From positions 3,619-67,618 of the forward strand of contig JAEXZY010000051.1 of the NCBI GenBank assembly GCA_023404955.1: 64,000 nucleotides of DNA, read 5' to 3'. Below are positions 36,236 to 44,771 of this stretch, one piece after another. The DNA is from Actinomycetes bacterium (lineage in GTDB: Bacteria; Actinomycetota; Actinomycetes; Mycobacteriales; Mycobacteriaceae). The notes under the pieces were generated by a model that saw only the letters and a program-made list of their open reading frames with translations, was not told where the DNA came from and did no database searches. The position numbers and the translations under genes were made by a program. The stretch's first letter is position 1. Each line of letters opens with the position of its first letter.

Positions 36236-37710
36236 TCCCGCAACTCGGCGTCGATGGACGTCATGTCGGGCATCGTCAGCCCCGCGCGGCCGTGCCGGAC
36301 CAGCAGGTAGATCAGGTAGGCCGCGCCGATGGCGACCATGACGAGCACGTATGCCCACGCCTGCTTGAATGCGGCGTCGCGGAACAGCGCCAGCTCGAAG
36401 GCCAGCCAGACGACGGCCACCACGAGGATCGGGATCTCCCACTTTCCGAGGTCGAACTTGCCGTTCACAGGGAGCGACGAGCGTTTCACCAAGTACAGCA
36501 CCACTGTCGAGGCGTACATCACAGCAGGAAGGAGTGTCGCTGCGCTGAAGAGCGTGAACAGAGCGGTCTCCGAATGCGCGAAGATCGCCAGGATCAGCTG
36601 CGCCAGGGCGAAGTACACCAGCGTCGCCTTGAACGGGGTGTGGAACCGAGGCGAGATCTGATTCCACTGCTGCCAGCCGGGGAAGCGACGATCGCGCGAC
36701 ATCGCCCAGGTCAACCGGACGCCGGTGATCATGATGACCAGCCCGCACGCGAAGATCGCGAGCACGACCATGAGCAGCAGCAGCGTCGCCACCACTGAAC
36801 CCAGCGTGTTCTTGATGACGTCGGCGATGGGCGTGCCCGATTCGGCCAGCGCGATGGGATCGCCTGCGGCGAGCGTGACCGCGACGAGGAACACGAAGCC
36901 GAGCACGCCGGAGGCCAGCACCGCGTTGCACATGGCCCGCGGAACCACGCGCTCGGGGTCGTGGGTCTCCTCGGCGAGATTGGCGGCCGACTCGAACCCG
37001 ACGATCGTGAACGCACCCAGCAGGAACCCCAGCATCCACGGCCCGGCCGAGGTCCAGTCGCCGAAGCTCCAAAAGCCCTCTGGCGCCACCGTGCCCTTGC
37101 TGAACAGGTTGCTGACGTCCATGTCGCCACGCACTGCGGCGACGACGAGCAGCAGCACCGTCAACAGCGCCATCCCGATCAATTCCAGCGTCACCAAGCT
37201 GTTGTTCACCCGCTCGGCCCACGGGGTGGACAGCGCCACCAACACGGCCTGCAGGACCAGGACGCCGGCGGTCATCACCCACGCGATCGTCGCGGTGCTC
37301 TCGTAGTCGAGCAGCACCGGCAGGATCGTCGACGCGATCGTGTAGTCGACCGCGACCACGACGATCGCCAGGAAAGTGAACGAGATCCAGCCGATGATCC
37401 AGCCGAGGATGGGGTTCGCCAGCCGCGACATCCACTGGTAGTGGTAGCCGGTGACCGGGATGCGAGAGGCCAACGCGCCCAGCACGAACGCCACGGCCAG
37501 CTGGCCGATCACCGCGATCGGCCAGGTCCAGATCCCGACGGGGCCGGAGCTGTTGAGCACCGCGCCGTAGGTGGTGAAGATGCCCGTGGCGATCGAGACG
37601 AAGGCGAACGCGACGGCGAACGACGCGAAGCGGCCGGTCCGCCGCTCGAGCGACTGGGTGTAGCCGAACTGGGCGAGCTCGGCGGAGTCGTGCGAGTCAG
37701 GGCGGGTCAT
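36232..37710 (-). CDS. APC-superfamily permease
   Basis: Polytopic inner-membrane transporter of 492 residues with about 12 hydrophobic helices. It resembles the amino acid/choline transporter branch: the N-terminal LERRTGRFASFAVAFAFVSI, the conserved GFESAANLAEETHDPERVVPRA loop and MSRDRRFPGWQQWNQIS are characteristic. The usual substrates are amines, amino acids or choline-like compounds, which is unexpected beside a glycerol kinase-like enzyme. GGAGG 6 bases before ATG 37710 fixes the start. First gene of the operon, under the promoter at 37766-37795. Confidence 0.88.
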
Positions 37711-37739
37711 GGAAGCCTCCTGGCCGTCGGTGGGTCAGT

Positions 37740-37751
37740 TGGTATAGACCA
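37740..37751. promoter_or_regulatory. GntR/HutC-type operator 1
   Basis: TGGTATAGACCA closely matches the TGGTCTAGACCA core bound by HutC-subfamily GntR proteins such as DasR and NagR. It lies just downstream of the permease -10, over the expected transcription start region. Confidence 0.6.
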
Positions 37752-37752
37752 T

Positions 37753-37765
37753 CTGGTTGAACCAG
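37753..37765. promoter_or_regulatory. GntR/HutC-type operator 2
   Basis: CTGGT-TGA-ACCAG, a perfect 5-bp inverted repeat one base away from operator 1 and abutting the -10. Paired half-sites TGGT/ACCA match those of operator 1. Confidence 0.55.
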
Positions 37766-37795
37766 AGTATCGGCGGCGGAGGTGACGCCCGTCAA
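37766..37795 (-). promoter_or_regulatory. Promoter of the permease-kinase-dehydrogenase operon
   Basis: On the minus strand -35 TTGACG (37795-37790) and -10 GATACT (37771-37766) are separated by 18 bases. Both operators lie directly downstream, the geometry of repression by blocking initiation. Confidence 0.7.
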
Positions 37796-37852
37796 TCCGA
37801 AAACCGAATTTTTACCCGGTCGTCACACGCGTCGAAGCCCAGCTCGCGGGAC

Positions 37853-37858
37853 TAATCT
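37853..37858 (+). promoter_or_regulatory. Leaderless -10 of the GntR gene
   Basis: TAATCT, 6 bases before ATG 37865, no Shine-Dalgarno sequence. Confidence 0.5.
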
Positions 37859-37864
37859 GTCGGG

Positions 37865-38593
37865 ATGGCTTCGGGCACGCCGCTGTACATGTCGATCGCC
37901 GCGGACGTGCGGGACCGGATCGCCACCGAACAGTTGGGTCCGCACACGCTGTTGCCGTCCGAGCGTGAACTGGCCGAACAGCACGGCGTCAGCCGGATGA
38001 CCGCCCGCCAGGCCCTGTCGCTGCTGGAGAGCGAAGGGTCGGTGTATCGCAAGCCGCCGCGCGGCACCTTCGTGGCCGAACCCCGCGTCCGGTTCCACGT
38101 CGGCAGCTTCTCGGAGGAAGTGGCGCGGATGGGGCGCCGCCCGGCCGCCAAGCTGTTGTGGGCCGAGCACCAGACCGCCAAACCCGCGGTCCGGCGCGCA
38201 CTCGACCTGCCCGACGGCGCCGCGGTGCATGTCTTCTACCGCCTGCGCAGCGTGGACGATGTGCCGTTCGCGCTCGAGACCACCTATCTACCGGCCGACC
38301 TGACGCCGGGAATCTTGGACGAGCCGGACGACGGTTCGCTGTGGGCGCTGCTGCGCTCCCGCTACGGCATCGACCTGGCCCGATCGACGGCCGTACTCGA
38401 GTCGATCGTGCTCGACGACGCGTCGAGCGTGCAGCTCGGCGTGCGTGCCGGGTCGGCCGGCACACTGCTGACCCGCAGCACCCGCGACACCTCGGGACGG
38501 TGCGTCGAGTACGCACGCGACATCTACCGCGCCGACCGCGCCGCCTTCGAGGTCTCCGAGGAACTGGGTGTCGATCGGCTCTCGTCGGTCTGA
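37865..38593 (+). CDS. GntR-family regulator, HutC subfamily
   Basis: Regulator of 242 residues. The winged helix-turn-helix at about 10-75 reads LLPSERELAEQHGVSRMTAR, then the wing KPPRGTFVAEPR. The UTRA effector domain occupies about 90-235. HutC-type proteins bind TGGT-N-ACCA palindromes and respond to small metabolites such as sugar phosphates or amines. It diverges from the permease operon, whose promoter carries two fitting operators, so it is the likely repressor. The ligand is unknown and would identify the operon substrate. Confidence 0.9.
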   Translation: MASGTPLYMSIAADVRDRIATEQLGPHTLLPSERELAEQHGVSRMTARQALSLLESEGSVYRKPPRGTFVAEPRVRFHVGSFSEEVARMGRRPAAKLLWAEHQTAKPAVRRALDLPDGAAVHVFYRLRSVDDVPFALETTYLPADLTPGILDEPDDGSLWALLRSRYGIDLARSTAVLESIVLDDASSVQLGVRAGSAGTLLTRSTRDTSGRCVEYARDIYRADRAAFEVSEELGVDRLSSV

Positions 38594-38626
38594 ACGCCGG
38601 TTTTCGGTCCCGTAAGCTCGCTATTC

Positions 38627-39271
38627 GTGCAAGCGCGACGGCGGCTCGGAGTGATGGGCGGAACGTTCGATCCCATCCACCACGGCCACCTGGTCGCCGC
38701 CAGCGAGGTGGCCAACCTGTTCGATCTCGACGAGGTGGTGTTCGTCCCGACCGGGCAGCCGTGGCAGAAGCGCAGCAGGGTGGTCACCCCCGCGGAGGAC
38801 CGCTATCTGATGACCGTCGTGGCGACCGCGTCGAACCCGATGTTCTCGGTCAGCCGGGTCGACATCGACCGCGGCGGCCCCACCTACACCAAGGACACCC
38901 TGCGGGATCTGCGCGCACTCAACCCCGACGCCGACCTGTACTTCATCACCGGCGCCGACGCGCTGGCCTCGATCCTGTCCTGGCAGAACTGGGAAGAGAT
39001 GTTCTCGATCGCCCGCTTCGTCGGTGTCAGCAGGCCCGGCTACGAGCTCGACGGCAAGCACATCTCGGCGGCCATGGCGGAGCTGCCCGACGATGCCCTG
39101 CATCTGGTCGAGGTCCCGGCGCTGGCCATCTCGTCGACCGACTGCCGTGAGCGCGCCGAAGCGTCACGGCCGATCTGGTATCTGGTACCCGACGGTGTCG
39201 TGCAGTACGTCGCCAAACGACACCTGTATCAACCGCATGCGAAGGAGACGGCCACTGACCGCCACATCTGA
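38627..39271 (+). CDS. nadD: Nicotinate-nucleotide adenylyltransferase
   Basis: Enzyme of 214 residues forming nicotinic acid adenine dinucleotide, one step before NadE. The nucleotidyltransferase motif GGTFDPIHHGHL is at 11-22, and the late ISSTDCRERAE motif binds ATP phosphates. GTG 38627 gives the family-length N-terminus. TAAGCT at 38613-38618 lies 8 bases upstream, suggesting leaderless initiation. It heads a run of overlapping genes nadD-rsfS-gpgP-octT-degV. Confidence 0.95.
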   Translation: MQARRRLGVMGGTFDPIHHGHLVAASEVANLFDLDEVVFVPTGQPWQKRSRVVTPAEDRYLMTVVATASNPMFSVSRVDIDRGGPTYTKDTLRDLRALNPDADLYFITGADALASILSWQNWEEMFSIARFVGVSRPGYELDGKHISAAMAELPDDALHLVEVPALAISSTDCRERAEASRPIWYLVPDGVVQYVAKRHLYQPHAKETATDRHI

Positions 39272-39626
39272 AGCCATTCACATGGCCGAAACCGCCGCGC
39301 GCGCGGCGGCGGCCAAACTCGCCGACGACGTCGTCGTCATCGATGTGTCCGAACAACTGGTGATCACCGACTGCTTCGTCATCGCATCCGCGTCCAACGA
39401 GCGTCAGGTCAACGCGATCGTCGACGAGGTCGAGGACAAGATGCGCGCCGCCGGGTACAAACCTGCGCGCCGCGAGGGCACCCGCGAAGGCCGCTGGACC
39501 CTGCTCGACTACGTCGACGTCGTGGTGCACATCCAGCACCAGGACGAGCGCAACTTCTACGCCCTGGACCGGCTGTGGCGCGACTGCCCGCTGATACCGG
39601 TGGAGCTGTCCGGAGACGACGCGTGA
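39255..39626 (+). CDS. rsfS: Ribosomal silencing factor RsfS
   Basis: Protein of 123 residues (DUF143/Iojap family) that binds L14 and blocks subunit joining in starvation. The family core LVITDCFVIASASNERQVNA and GRWTLLDYVDVVVHI is complete. No ATG, GTG or TTG lies at the expected start. AAGGAG at 39242-39247 stands 7 bases before CTG 39255, so a CTG start is proposed. ATG 39282 is an alternative that removes 9 residues and has no Shine-Dalgarno sequence. The CTG start overlaps nadD by 17 bases. The stop overlaps gpgP (GTGA). Confidence 0.85.
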   Translation: MTATSEAIHMAETAARAAAAKLADDVVVIDVSEQLVITDCFVIASASNERQVNAIVDEVEDKMRAAGYKPARREGTREGRWTLLDYVDVVVHIQHQDERNFYALDRLWRDCPLIPVELSGDDA

Positions 39627-40300
39627 CGGTGCGCAAGCTCGTCATGCTGCGGCACGGGCAGACCGAGTACAACGCCGGCAGCCGCATGCAGGGTCAACTG
39701 GACACCGACCTGTCGGACCTGGGCCGTGAGCAGGCCGTGGTCGCGGCCGAAGCGCTCGCCAAACGTCAACCGCTGCTGATCATCTCCTCCGATCTGCGCC
39801 GCGCACTCGACACCGCGGTGGCGCTCGGGGACCGGTGCGGCCAGCAGGTGTCCGTCGACGCCCGCCTGCGTGAGACGCACCTCGGTGACTGGCAGGGAAT
39901 GACGCATCTCGAGGTCGACGATGTCGCTCCCGGTGCCCGGCTGGCATGGCGCGACGACGCGCGCTGGGCCCCGCACGGCGGGGAGAGCCGGGTCGACGTC
40001 GCCGATCGCAGCCTGCCGCTGGTCCGTGAATTGGTGGCCGGGCAGCCCGAATGGGGCGCCGACAGCGCGGACCGGCCGGTGGTGCTGGTGGCGCACGGCG
40101 GATTGATCGCCGCGCTGACCGCGGCGTTGCTGGACCTCCCCGTCGACAACTGGCCCGTCCTCGGCGGGCTGGGCAATGCCAGCTGGGTGCAGCTGGCCGG
40201 CCACACCCGCCGCGAGGGGGACCCGGCGAGCCTGGCCGACATCCGCTGGCGCCTCGACGTGTGGAACGCCTCGGCGCAGGTCGCAGGCGATGTCCTCTGA
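39623..40300 (+). CDS. gpgP: Glucosyl-3-phosphoglycerate phosphatase
   Basis: Histidine-phosphatase-superfamily enzyme of 225 residues, orthologue of Rv2419c. It dephosphorylates glucosyl-3-phosphoglycerate, the second step of methylglucose lipopolysaccharide (MGLP) synthesis. The phosphohistidine motif LRHGQTEYN places His11, with the second catalytic His in VAHGGLIAAL and Glu in RETHLGDWQG. GTG overlaps the rsfS stop. The following octT gene acts two steps later in the same pathway, supporting GpgP over a generic phosphoglycerate mutase. Confidence 0.9.
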   Translation: MTVRKLVMLRHGQTEYNAGSRMQGQLDTDLSDLGREQAVVAAEALAKRQPLLIISSDLRRALDTAVALGDRCGQQVSVDARLRETHLGDWQGMTHLEVDDVAPGARLAWRDDARWAPHGGESRVDVADRSLPLVRELVAGQPEWGADSADRPVVLVAHGGLIAALTAALLDLPVDNWPVLGGLGNASWVQLAGHTRREGDPASLADIRWRLDVWNASAQVAGDVL

Positions 40301-41042
40301 GTCGAGCGTCGAGCGCAGGACGCTGCTCGTCTTCTGCGACTCCCTCTCGTATTACGGCCCGACCGGTGGATTGCCCGCCGACGATCCCCGTATCTGGCCC
40401 AATCTGGTTGCCGCTCAGCTCGATTGGGAAGCCGAGATCATCGGGCGGATCGGGTGGACCAGCCGTGACGTGTGGTGGGCGGCGACCCAGGATCCTCGGT
40501 CGTGGGCGGCGCTGCCCCGGGCCGGTGCCGTGATCTTCGCGACGTCCGGCATGGACTCGCTGCCGTCGGTGCTGCCCACGGCGCTGCGCGAACTCATCCG
40601 CTACGCGCGGCCCCCACGGCTGAGGCGCTGGGTGCGTGATGGATACGGCTGGCTGCAGCCGCGGCTCTCGCCGATCGCGCGGTCGGCGCTGCCGCCGCAT
40701 CTGACCGTCGAGTACCTCGAGATGACGCGGTCGGCCATCGATTTCAACCGGCCCGGGATACCGGTGGTGGCCTCACTGCCGTCGGTGCACACCGCGTCGT
40801 CCTACGGCAACGCCCATCACGGCCGGGCCGGTACCGTCGCTGCGCTCAGCCGCTGGGCCGCCGAGGTGGAGGTCCCCCTGGTCGACCTCAAAGCCGCTGT
40901 GGCCGAAGAGATCTACAGTGGTCGAGGAAACCCCGACGGGATTCACTGGAACTTCGAGGCCCATCGGGCGGTCGCCGACCTGATGCTCAAGGGACTGGCC
41001 GAAGCGGGCGTCCCGATCCCCGATTCGCGCAACCGTCCATGA
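40290..41042 (+). CDS. octT: Diglucosylglycerate octanoyltransferase OctT
   Basis: SGNH-hydrolase-fold acyltransferase of 250 residues, orthologue of Rv2418c, which octanoylates the diglucosylglycerate primer of MGLP. The nucleophile lies in LVFCDSLSYYG (Ser18). Asp and His are in the C-terminal NPDGIHWNFEAH. It overlaps gpgP by 11 bases and degV by 4 (ATGA). The glucosyltransferase that makes the primer is outside the window. Confidence 0.88.
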   Translation: MSSESSVERRTLLVFCDSLSYYGPTGGLPADDPRIWPNLVAAQLDWEAEIIGRIGWTSRDVWWAATQDPRSWAALPRAGAVIFATSGMDSLPSVLPTALRELIRYARPPRLRRWVRDGYGWLQPRLSPIARSALPPHLTVEYLEMTRSAIDFNRPGIPVVASLPSVHTASSYGNAHHGRAGTVAALSRWAAEVEVPLVDLKAAVAEEIYSGRGNPDGIHWNFEAHRAVADLMLKGLAEAGVPIPDSRNRP

Positions 41043-41875
41043 CGGTGGTGGTGGTCAGCGACTCCTCGGCGCGCCTGGGGGACGCGGCGCAGCGATGGGG
41101 CATCCGCGAGGTACCGCTGCACGTGCTCGTCGACGGCGCCGATCTGCGCGACGGTCTCGACGAGGTGCCACACGACGTGCACGACCGGCCCAGGGTCACG
41201 ACGGCGGGTGCGGCGCCGGCCGAGTTGGCCGAACACTACCGCCGCGCGCTGGCCGACAGCGACGGCGACGGGGTGGTGGCCGTGCACCTCTCGGCGGCAC
41301 TGTCGAGCACCTACAGCGCCGCGGTGAGCGCCGCGCGGGAGTTCGGATCGTCGGTGCGGGTGGTGAATTCGCGATCGGCCGCGATGGGCACTGGGTTCAT
41401 CGCGCGCGAGGCGGCCCTGTGCGCGGCCCGTGGCGGCGACCTCGACGCGGTCGCCGAGGCGGCGCGCGCGGCCCGCGAGTGCACTCGGGTGTTCCTCGTC
41501 GTGCACCGGCTGGACAATCTCCGTCGCAGCGGGCGCATCGGCACCGCGTCGTCATGGCTGGGCACCGCGTTGTCGCTCAAGCCGCTGTTGACGCTCGACG
41601 TGGACGGCCGGCTCGTGCTCGATCAACGCATCCGGACTGTGAGCAAAGCGCATGCGGCACTGGTGGATCGCGTTGCCGACATCGTCGGCACGAAACCGGC
41701 CGATGTCGTGGTCCACCACGTCGACAATCACGACGGCGCAGACCAACTCGGCGCGGCGCTCACCCAGCGGCTACCCCAGTTGTCGTCGTTGACCGTCGAG
41801 GACATGGGTCCGGTGCTGTCGGTGCATGTCGGTGGGGGAGCAGTCGGGGTGGCCGTGCAGGTCTGTGAGTCGTAG
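41039..41875 (+). CDS. DegV-family fatty-acid-binding protein
   Basis: DegV/FakB-like protein of 278 residues, orthologue of Rv2417c. VVVVSDSSARLGD at the start and the HLSAALSSTYSAA region form the lipid-binding cleft. The family binds a single fatty acid, in some bacteria presenting it to a FakA kinase. No FakA-like gene is adjacent. Coupling to octT (ATGA) suggests it could supply or handle the acyl group for MGLP octanoylation, which is inference. Confidence 0.87.
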   Translation: MTVVVVSDSSARLGDAAQRWGIREVPLHVLVDGADLRDGLDEVPHDVHDRPRVTTAGAAPAELAEHYRRALADSDGDGVVAVHLSAALSSTYSAAVSAAREFGSSVRVVNSRSAAMGTGFIAREAALCAARGGDLDAVAEAARAARECTRVFLVVHRLDNLRRSGRIGTASSWLGTALSLKPLLTLDVDGRLVLDQRIRTVSKAHAALVDRVADIVGTKPADVVVHHVDNHDGADQLGAALTQRLPQLSSLTVEDMGPVLSVHVGGGAVGVAVQVCES

Positions 41876-41889
41876 CCCGGCGCGTCTGG

Positions 41890-42951
41890 TCAGCGGCTGA
41901 CTCGGCCCGTGATCGGTGGCAGGTCGGCCAGCGTCACAATGCCCGGCCGTGCTGCCACGACCGCGGGCACGGCGTTGGTCACTGGTAGTGCGGTGTAGAT
42001 CATGCCCAGACCCATGAAACCTGGCTCAGTCCAGTCTTTCGGCGGCAGGCAGTGCACGACGGTCCGCATGTTGGGCAGCCCGAATACCTGCACGACGTGA
42101 CCGTGCTCGAGTGGCTTCGGGGGTGTGACGTGGCTGCCCATGATCCAGTTGAAACCGACGCTGACCACGTTGCGCTCGCCCACCCAGCCGCGGTGGTACC
42201 CCATCACCCCGCCGACGGTGCCCGCGGGGATCGTCATGAAGCCGAGGTCGCTGTCCCCGGTGGCGGCGGTGAACGTCACGTCGAAGGTCATCCGGTCCAG
42301 CGTCGCGCCGATCGCGTCCGCCATCATCGCCGCCGACTCGGCGAACACCTCGCTCTCGCGGCGCACGCTCTCGGCGAGGCCGGGCGTGTCGGGATCTTGC
42401 GAGAAGCCCATCGCGGTCTGCGTGCCTGCGGATTCGTAGGTCGAGCAGTCCACCGACTCGGTGATCCGGATTTCGTCGACCCGCTCGCACGCGCCGCTGA
42501 GAACCATGCCGACGAGATTCGACATCCCCGGATGGGCGCCGCTGCCGAAGATCGTGGAATTCCCCGTCGCGCAGGCTTTTCGGATACGGTCGAGATCTTC
42601 GGGTGACTGCTTTCCGCCGGTGATCCAGGCGGCCGAGGAGCAGACGTTGACGCCGGACTCGAGCAGCCGGACCAGCTCGTCGACGCTCGGCCACAGCGGG
42701 TTGTAGCAGCAGGCATCGGGACGCAGCGCGACGAGTTTCTCGATGTCGTCGGTCGCAGCGATCCCGGTCGGTTCGGGCCAGCCGGCCAGCTCGGCGGCGT
42801 CGACGCCGACCTTGTCCGCCCCGTGGGCGTAGACGCCGACGAGTTCCATGTCATCGCGCCCGATGATCGCGTGCAGGGACCGGCGGCCGATGTTCCCGGT
42901 GGTCCACTGGATGACCCGAAGCGGCTTGTCCAGTGACGTGACGCGTGGCAT
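41890..42951 (-). CDS. Dihydrodipicolinate-reductase-like oxidoreductase
   Basis: NAD(P)-binding oxidoreductase of 353 residues. The Rossmann motif VIQWTTGNIGRRSL is at about 12-25, then the DapB-like FGSGAHPGMSN block and a substrate domain. This mycobacterial subfamily is large and related to diaminopentanoate dehydrogenase; substrates are mostly unknown. TAGGTT at 42958-42963 (minus) is 6 bases from ATG 42951, indicating leaderless expression. It diverges from the SDR gene with 31 bases between starts. Confidence 0.8.
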   Translation of the reverse strand: MPRVTSLDKPLRVIQWTTGNIGRRSLHAIIGRDDMELVGVYAHGADKVGVDAAELAGWPEPTGIAATDDIEKLVALRPDACCYNPLWPSVDELVRLLESGVNVCSSAAWITGGKQSPEDLDRIRKACATGNSTIFGSGAHPGMSNLVGMVLSGACERVDEIRITESVDCSTYESAGTQTAMGFSQDPDTPGLAESVRRESEVFAESAAMMADAIGATLDRMTFDVTFTAATGDSDLGFMTIPAGTVGGVMGYHRGWVGERNVVSVGFNWIMGSHVTPPKPLEHGHVVQVFGLPNMRTVVHCLPPKDWTEPGFMGLGMIYTALPVTNAVPAVVAARPGIVTLADLPPITGRVSR

Positions 42952-42957
42952 GGCGTC

Positions 42958-42976
42958 AACCTACCGCCTCTAGTCT
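42958..42976. promoter_or_regulatory. Divergent leaderless promoters of the reductase and SDR genes
   Basis: Minus-strand TAGGTT (42963-42958) lies 6 bases from ATG 42951. Plus-strand TAGTCT (42971-42976) lies 6 bases from ATG 42983. The hexamers are 7 bases apart, so polymerases would interfere. Confidence 0.5.
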
Positions 42977-42982
42977 GACCGT

Positions 42983-43789
42983 ATGGGTGAGTCGACGCGG
43001 GTGGCCGTGGTGACGGGCGCCAGCAGGGGAGCCGGGCGCGGCATCGCGGCGGCGCTGGCGAGTCACGGCTGGCGGGTGTACGGGACAGGCCGCGGCATCG
43101 ATCCCGCGCCGGGCTGGGGCATCGGGGTGCAGGTGGATCACCGAGACGACGACGCCGTCGGTGAGTTCTTCGGCCGGCTGGCACGCGAGGAGGGTCGGCT
43201 GGACCTCCTGGTCAACAACGCCGCCGCGATCTCCGACGATCTGGTGGGCCCGGAACCGTTCTGGCGCAGGCCTCGTGCCCTGGCCGACGTGCTAGACGTC
43301 GGGTTGCGGTCCTCCTACGTCGCCGCCTGGTACGCCGCCCCGTTGCTGGTCGAGCAGTCCCGCGGGCTCATCGCGTTCACGTCGTCACCGGGGTCGGTGT
43401 GCTACATGCACGGCCCCGCGTACGGCGCGCAGAAGGCGGGCACGGACAAGATGGCCGCCGACATGGCGGTCGATTTTCGCGGTACCGGGGTGGCGACGGT
43501 GTCGATCTGGATGGGAATACTGCTCACCGAACGCATGCGCGGCGTCTTCGACGGCCCCGATGCGCTCGCGGCGTTCGCCCCGCACGCCGAAACACCCGAA
43601 TTCACGGGCCATCTCATCGACGCGATGTTCCGCGACCCCGAACTCGCTGCGCGCAGCGGACACACCGTGATCGGCGCGGAGCTGGCACGCGAGTACGGAA
43701 TCGCCGACGAGGGCGGTCGCATCCCGCCGTCGCACCGGGACATGCTGGGCGCGCCCCGCGAACCCAGCTCGGTCATCGTCAGGGGCTGA
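42983..43789 (+). CDS. Short-chain dehydrogenase/reductase
   Basis: Classical SDR of 268 residues. The cofactor motif TGASRGAGRGIAAAL is near residue 14, NNAA is in LVNNAAAISD, the catalytic Ser is in FTSSPGS and YGAQKAG provides Tyr and Lys. The long C-terminal region (to 268) and the LDVGLRSSYVA stretch suggest an SDR of the DHRS1 type. The substrate is unknown. The stop overlaps the convergent acyl-CoA dehydrogenase gene by 11 bases. Confidence 0.85.
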   Translation: MGESTRVAVVTGASRGAGRGIAAALASHGWRVYGTGRGIDPAPGWGIGVQVDHRDDDAVGEFFGRLAREEGRLDLLVNNAAAISDDLVGPEPFWRRPRALADVLDVGLRSSYVAAWYAAPLLVEQSRGLIAFTSSPGSVCYMHGPAYGAQKAGTDKMAADMAVDFRGTGVATVSIWMGILLTERMRGVFDGPDALAAFAPHAETPEFTGHLIDAMFRDPELAARSGHTVIGAELAREYGIADEGGRIPPSHRDMLGAPREPSSVIVRG

Positions 43790-44771
43790 TCAACGGCCAC
43801 AGGCCCTGCGGGCCTGCAGTGAGCGCCATGTCGGTCAGCCGATCATCCCAGTACTTTGTCGAGCCGAACTCCGAACGCCATGCGAGCGCCGCCCGGGTGA
43901 CATGGTGCAGGCGGTGCTCGACCGTCGTGCCGATCGCGCCGTGCACCTGATGAGCGTTGCGGACCACCACCGACGTGGCGTGCCCTGCGCACGAACGTGC
44001 TGCGGCCACAAGGAATTCCAGGTGTGGAGCGGTCCAGTCGCTGGCCATGGCGGCCGACAGCGCCGCTTCGGTGGCCGAGCGGGCCAGCGCCGCCTCGCAG
44101 GCGATGTCGGAGACGAGGTGCTGGATGGCTTGGAATTTCGCCAGCGGCCGGCCGAACTGGTGACGCGTCGTCGTGTGTTCCACACACGACGCGAGCGCGC
44201 TGTCCAGCGCCGCGCAGATCTGCACGGCACGCACGAGCGCTCCCTTGAGGCGGAGGGTGGCGACGACCCCGTCGGTCACCGTGACGCCGGACAGCGACGC
44301 GGTGTCGGCCTCGACGGTGTCGCGGGGCTCGCCGATCATGTTGGCACCGGCGGTGATCGACACGTCCGCGGCATCGACGTCGGCCACCCGGTAGCCGTCG
44401 TCGAGCCGCCAGACCAGCACGATCCGCCGGGCGCTCGACGCCCACGGCACGCCGGTACCGCGGCCCTCATCATCGAGGAGCGCCACGGTGCGCTGCCGGG
44501 AATCGCACGCCAGGCCAGCAGCCTCGAGCAGCCAGCAGGCCAAAAGGTCGTGCTCGGCCAACGGGATTCGGGCGGCATGGCGCACGGCGGCCGACAGCAG
44601 CTCGGCAGCCTCGGGCCATCCCGCGCCGCTGCCGCCGGAGCTCTCCGCGCCGGTGAGCCGCACCAGGCCCAGCGCATCGAGGCGATCCCAGAGATCGCTG
44701 TCCCCGCCGTGTTCGGCGAACACGGCGGCCATCATGTCGGCCAGTGCTGGGTCGACCTCGAGTGCACTCAT
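43779..44771 (-). CDS. Acyl-CoA dehydrogenase, short partner subunit
   Basis: FadE-type flavoprotein of 330 residues, shorter than the usual 380. The C-terminal helical domain is clear (RHQFGRPLAKFQAIQHLVSD, HQVHGAIGTTVEHRLHH), while the N-terminal domain is reduced and lacks recognisable flavin-loop motifs. It starts inside the stop of the longer FadE gene (ATGA). In mycobacterial steroid catabolism such short/long pairs form alpha2beta2 enzymes (for example FadE28-FadE29), so a heteromeric enzyme is likely. The acyl substrate is not known. Confidence 0.82.
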   Translation of the reverse strand: MSALEVDPALADMMAAVFAEHGGDSDLWDRLDALGLVRLTGAESSGGSGAGWPEAAELLSAAVRHAARIPLAEHDLLACWLLEAAGLACDSRQRTVALLDDEGRGTGVPWASSARRIVLVWRLDDGYRVADVDAADVSITAGANMIGEPRDTVEADTASLSGVTVTDGVVATLRLKGALVRAVQICAALDSALASCVEHTTTRHQFGRPLAKFQAIQHLVSDIACEAALARSATEAALSAAMASDWTAPHLEFLVAAARSCAGHATSVVVRNAHQVHGAIGTTVEHRLHHVTRAALAWRSEFGSTKYWDDRLTDMALTAGPQGLWPLISP

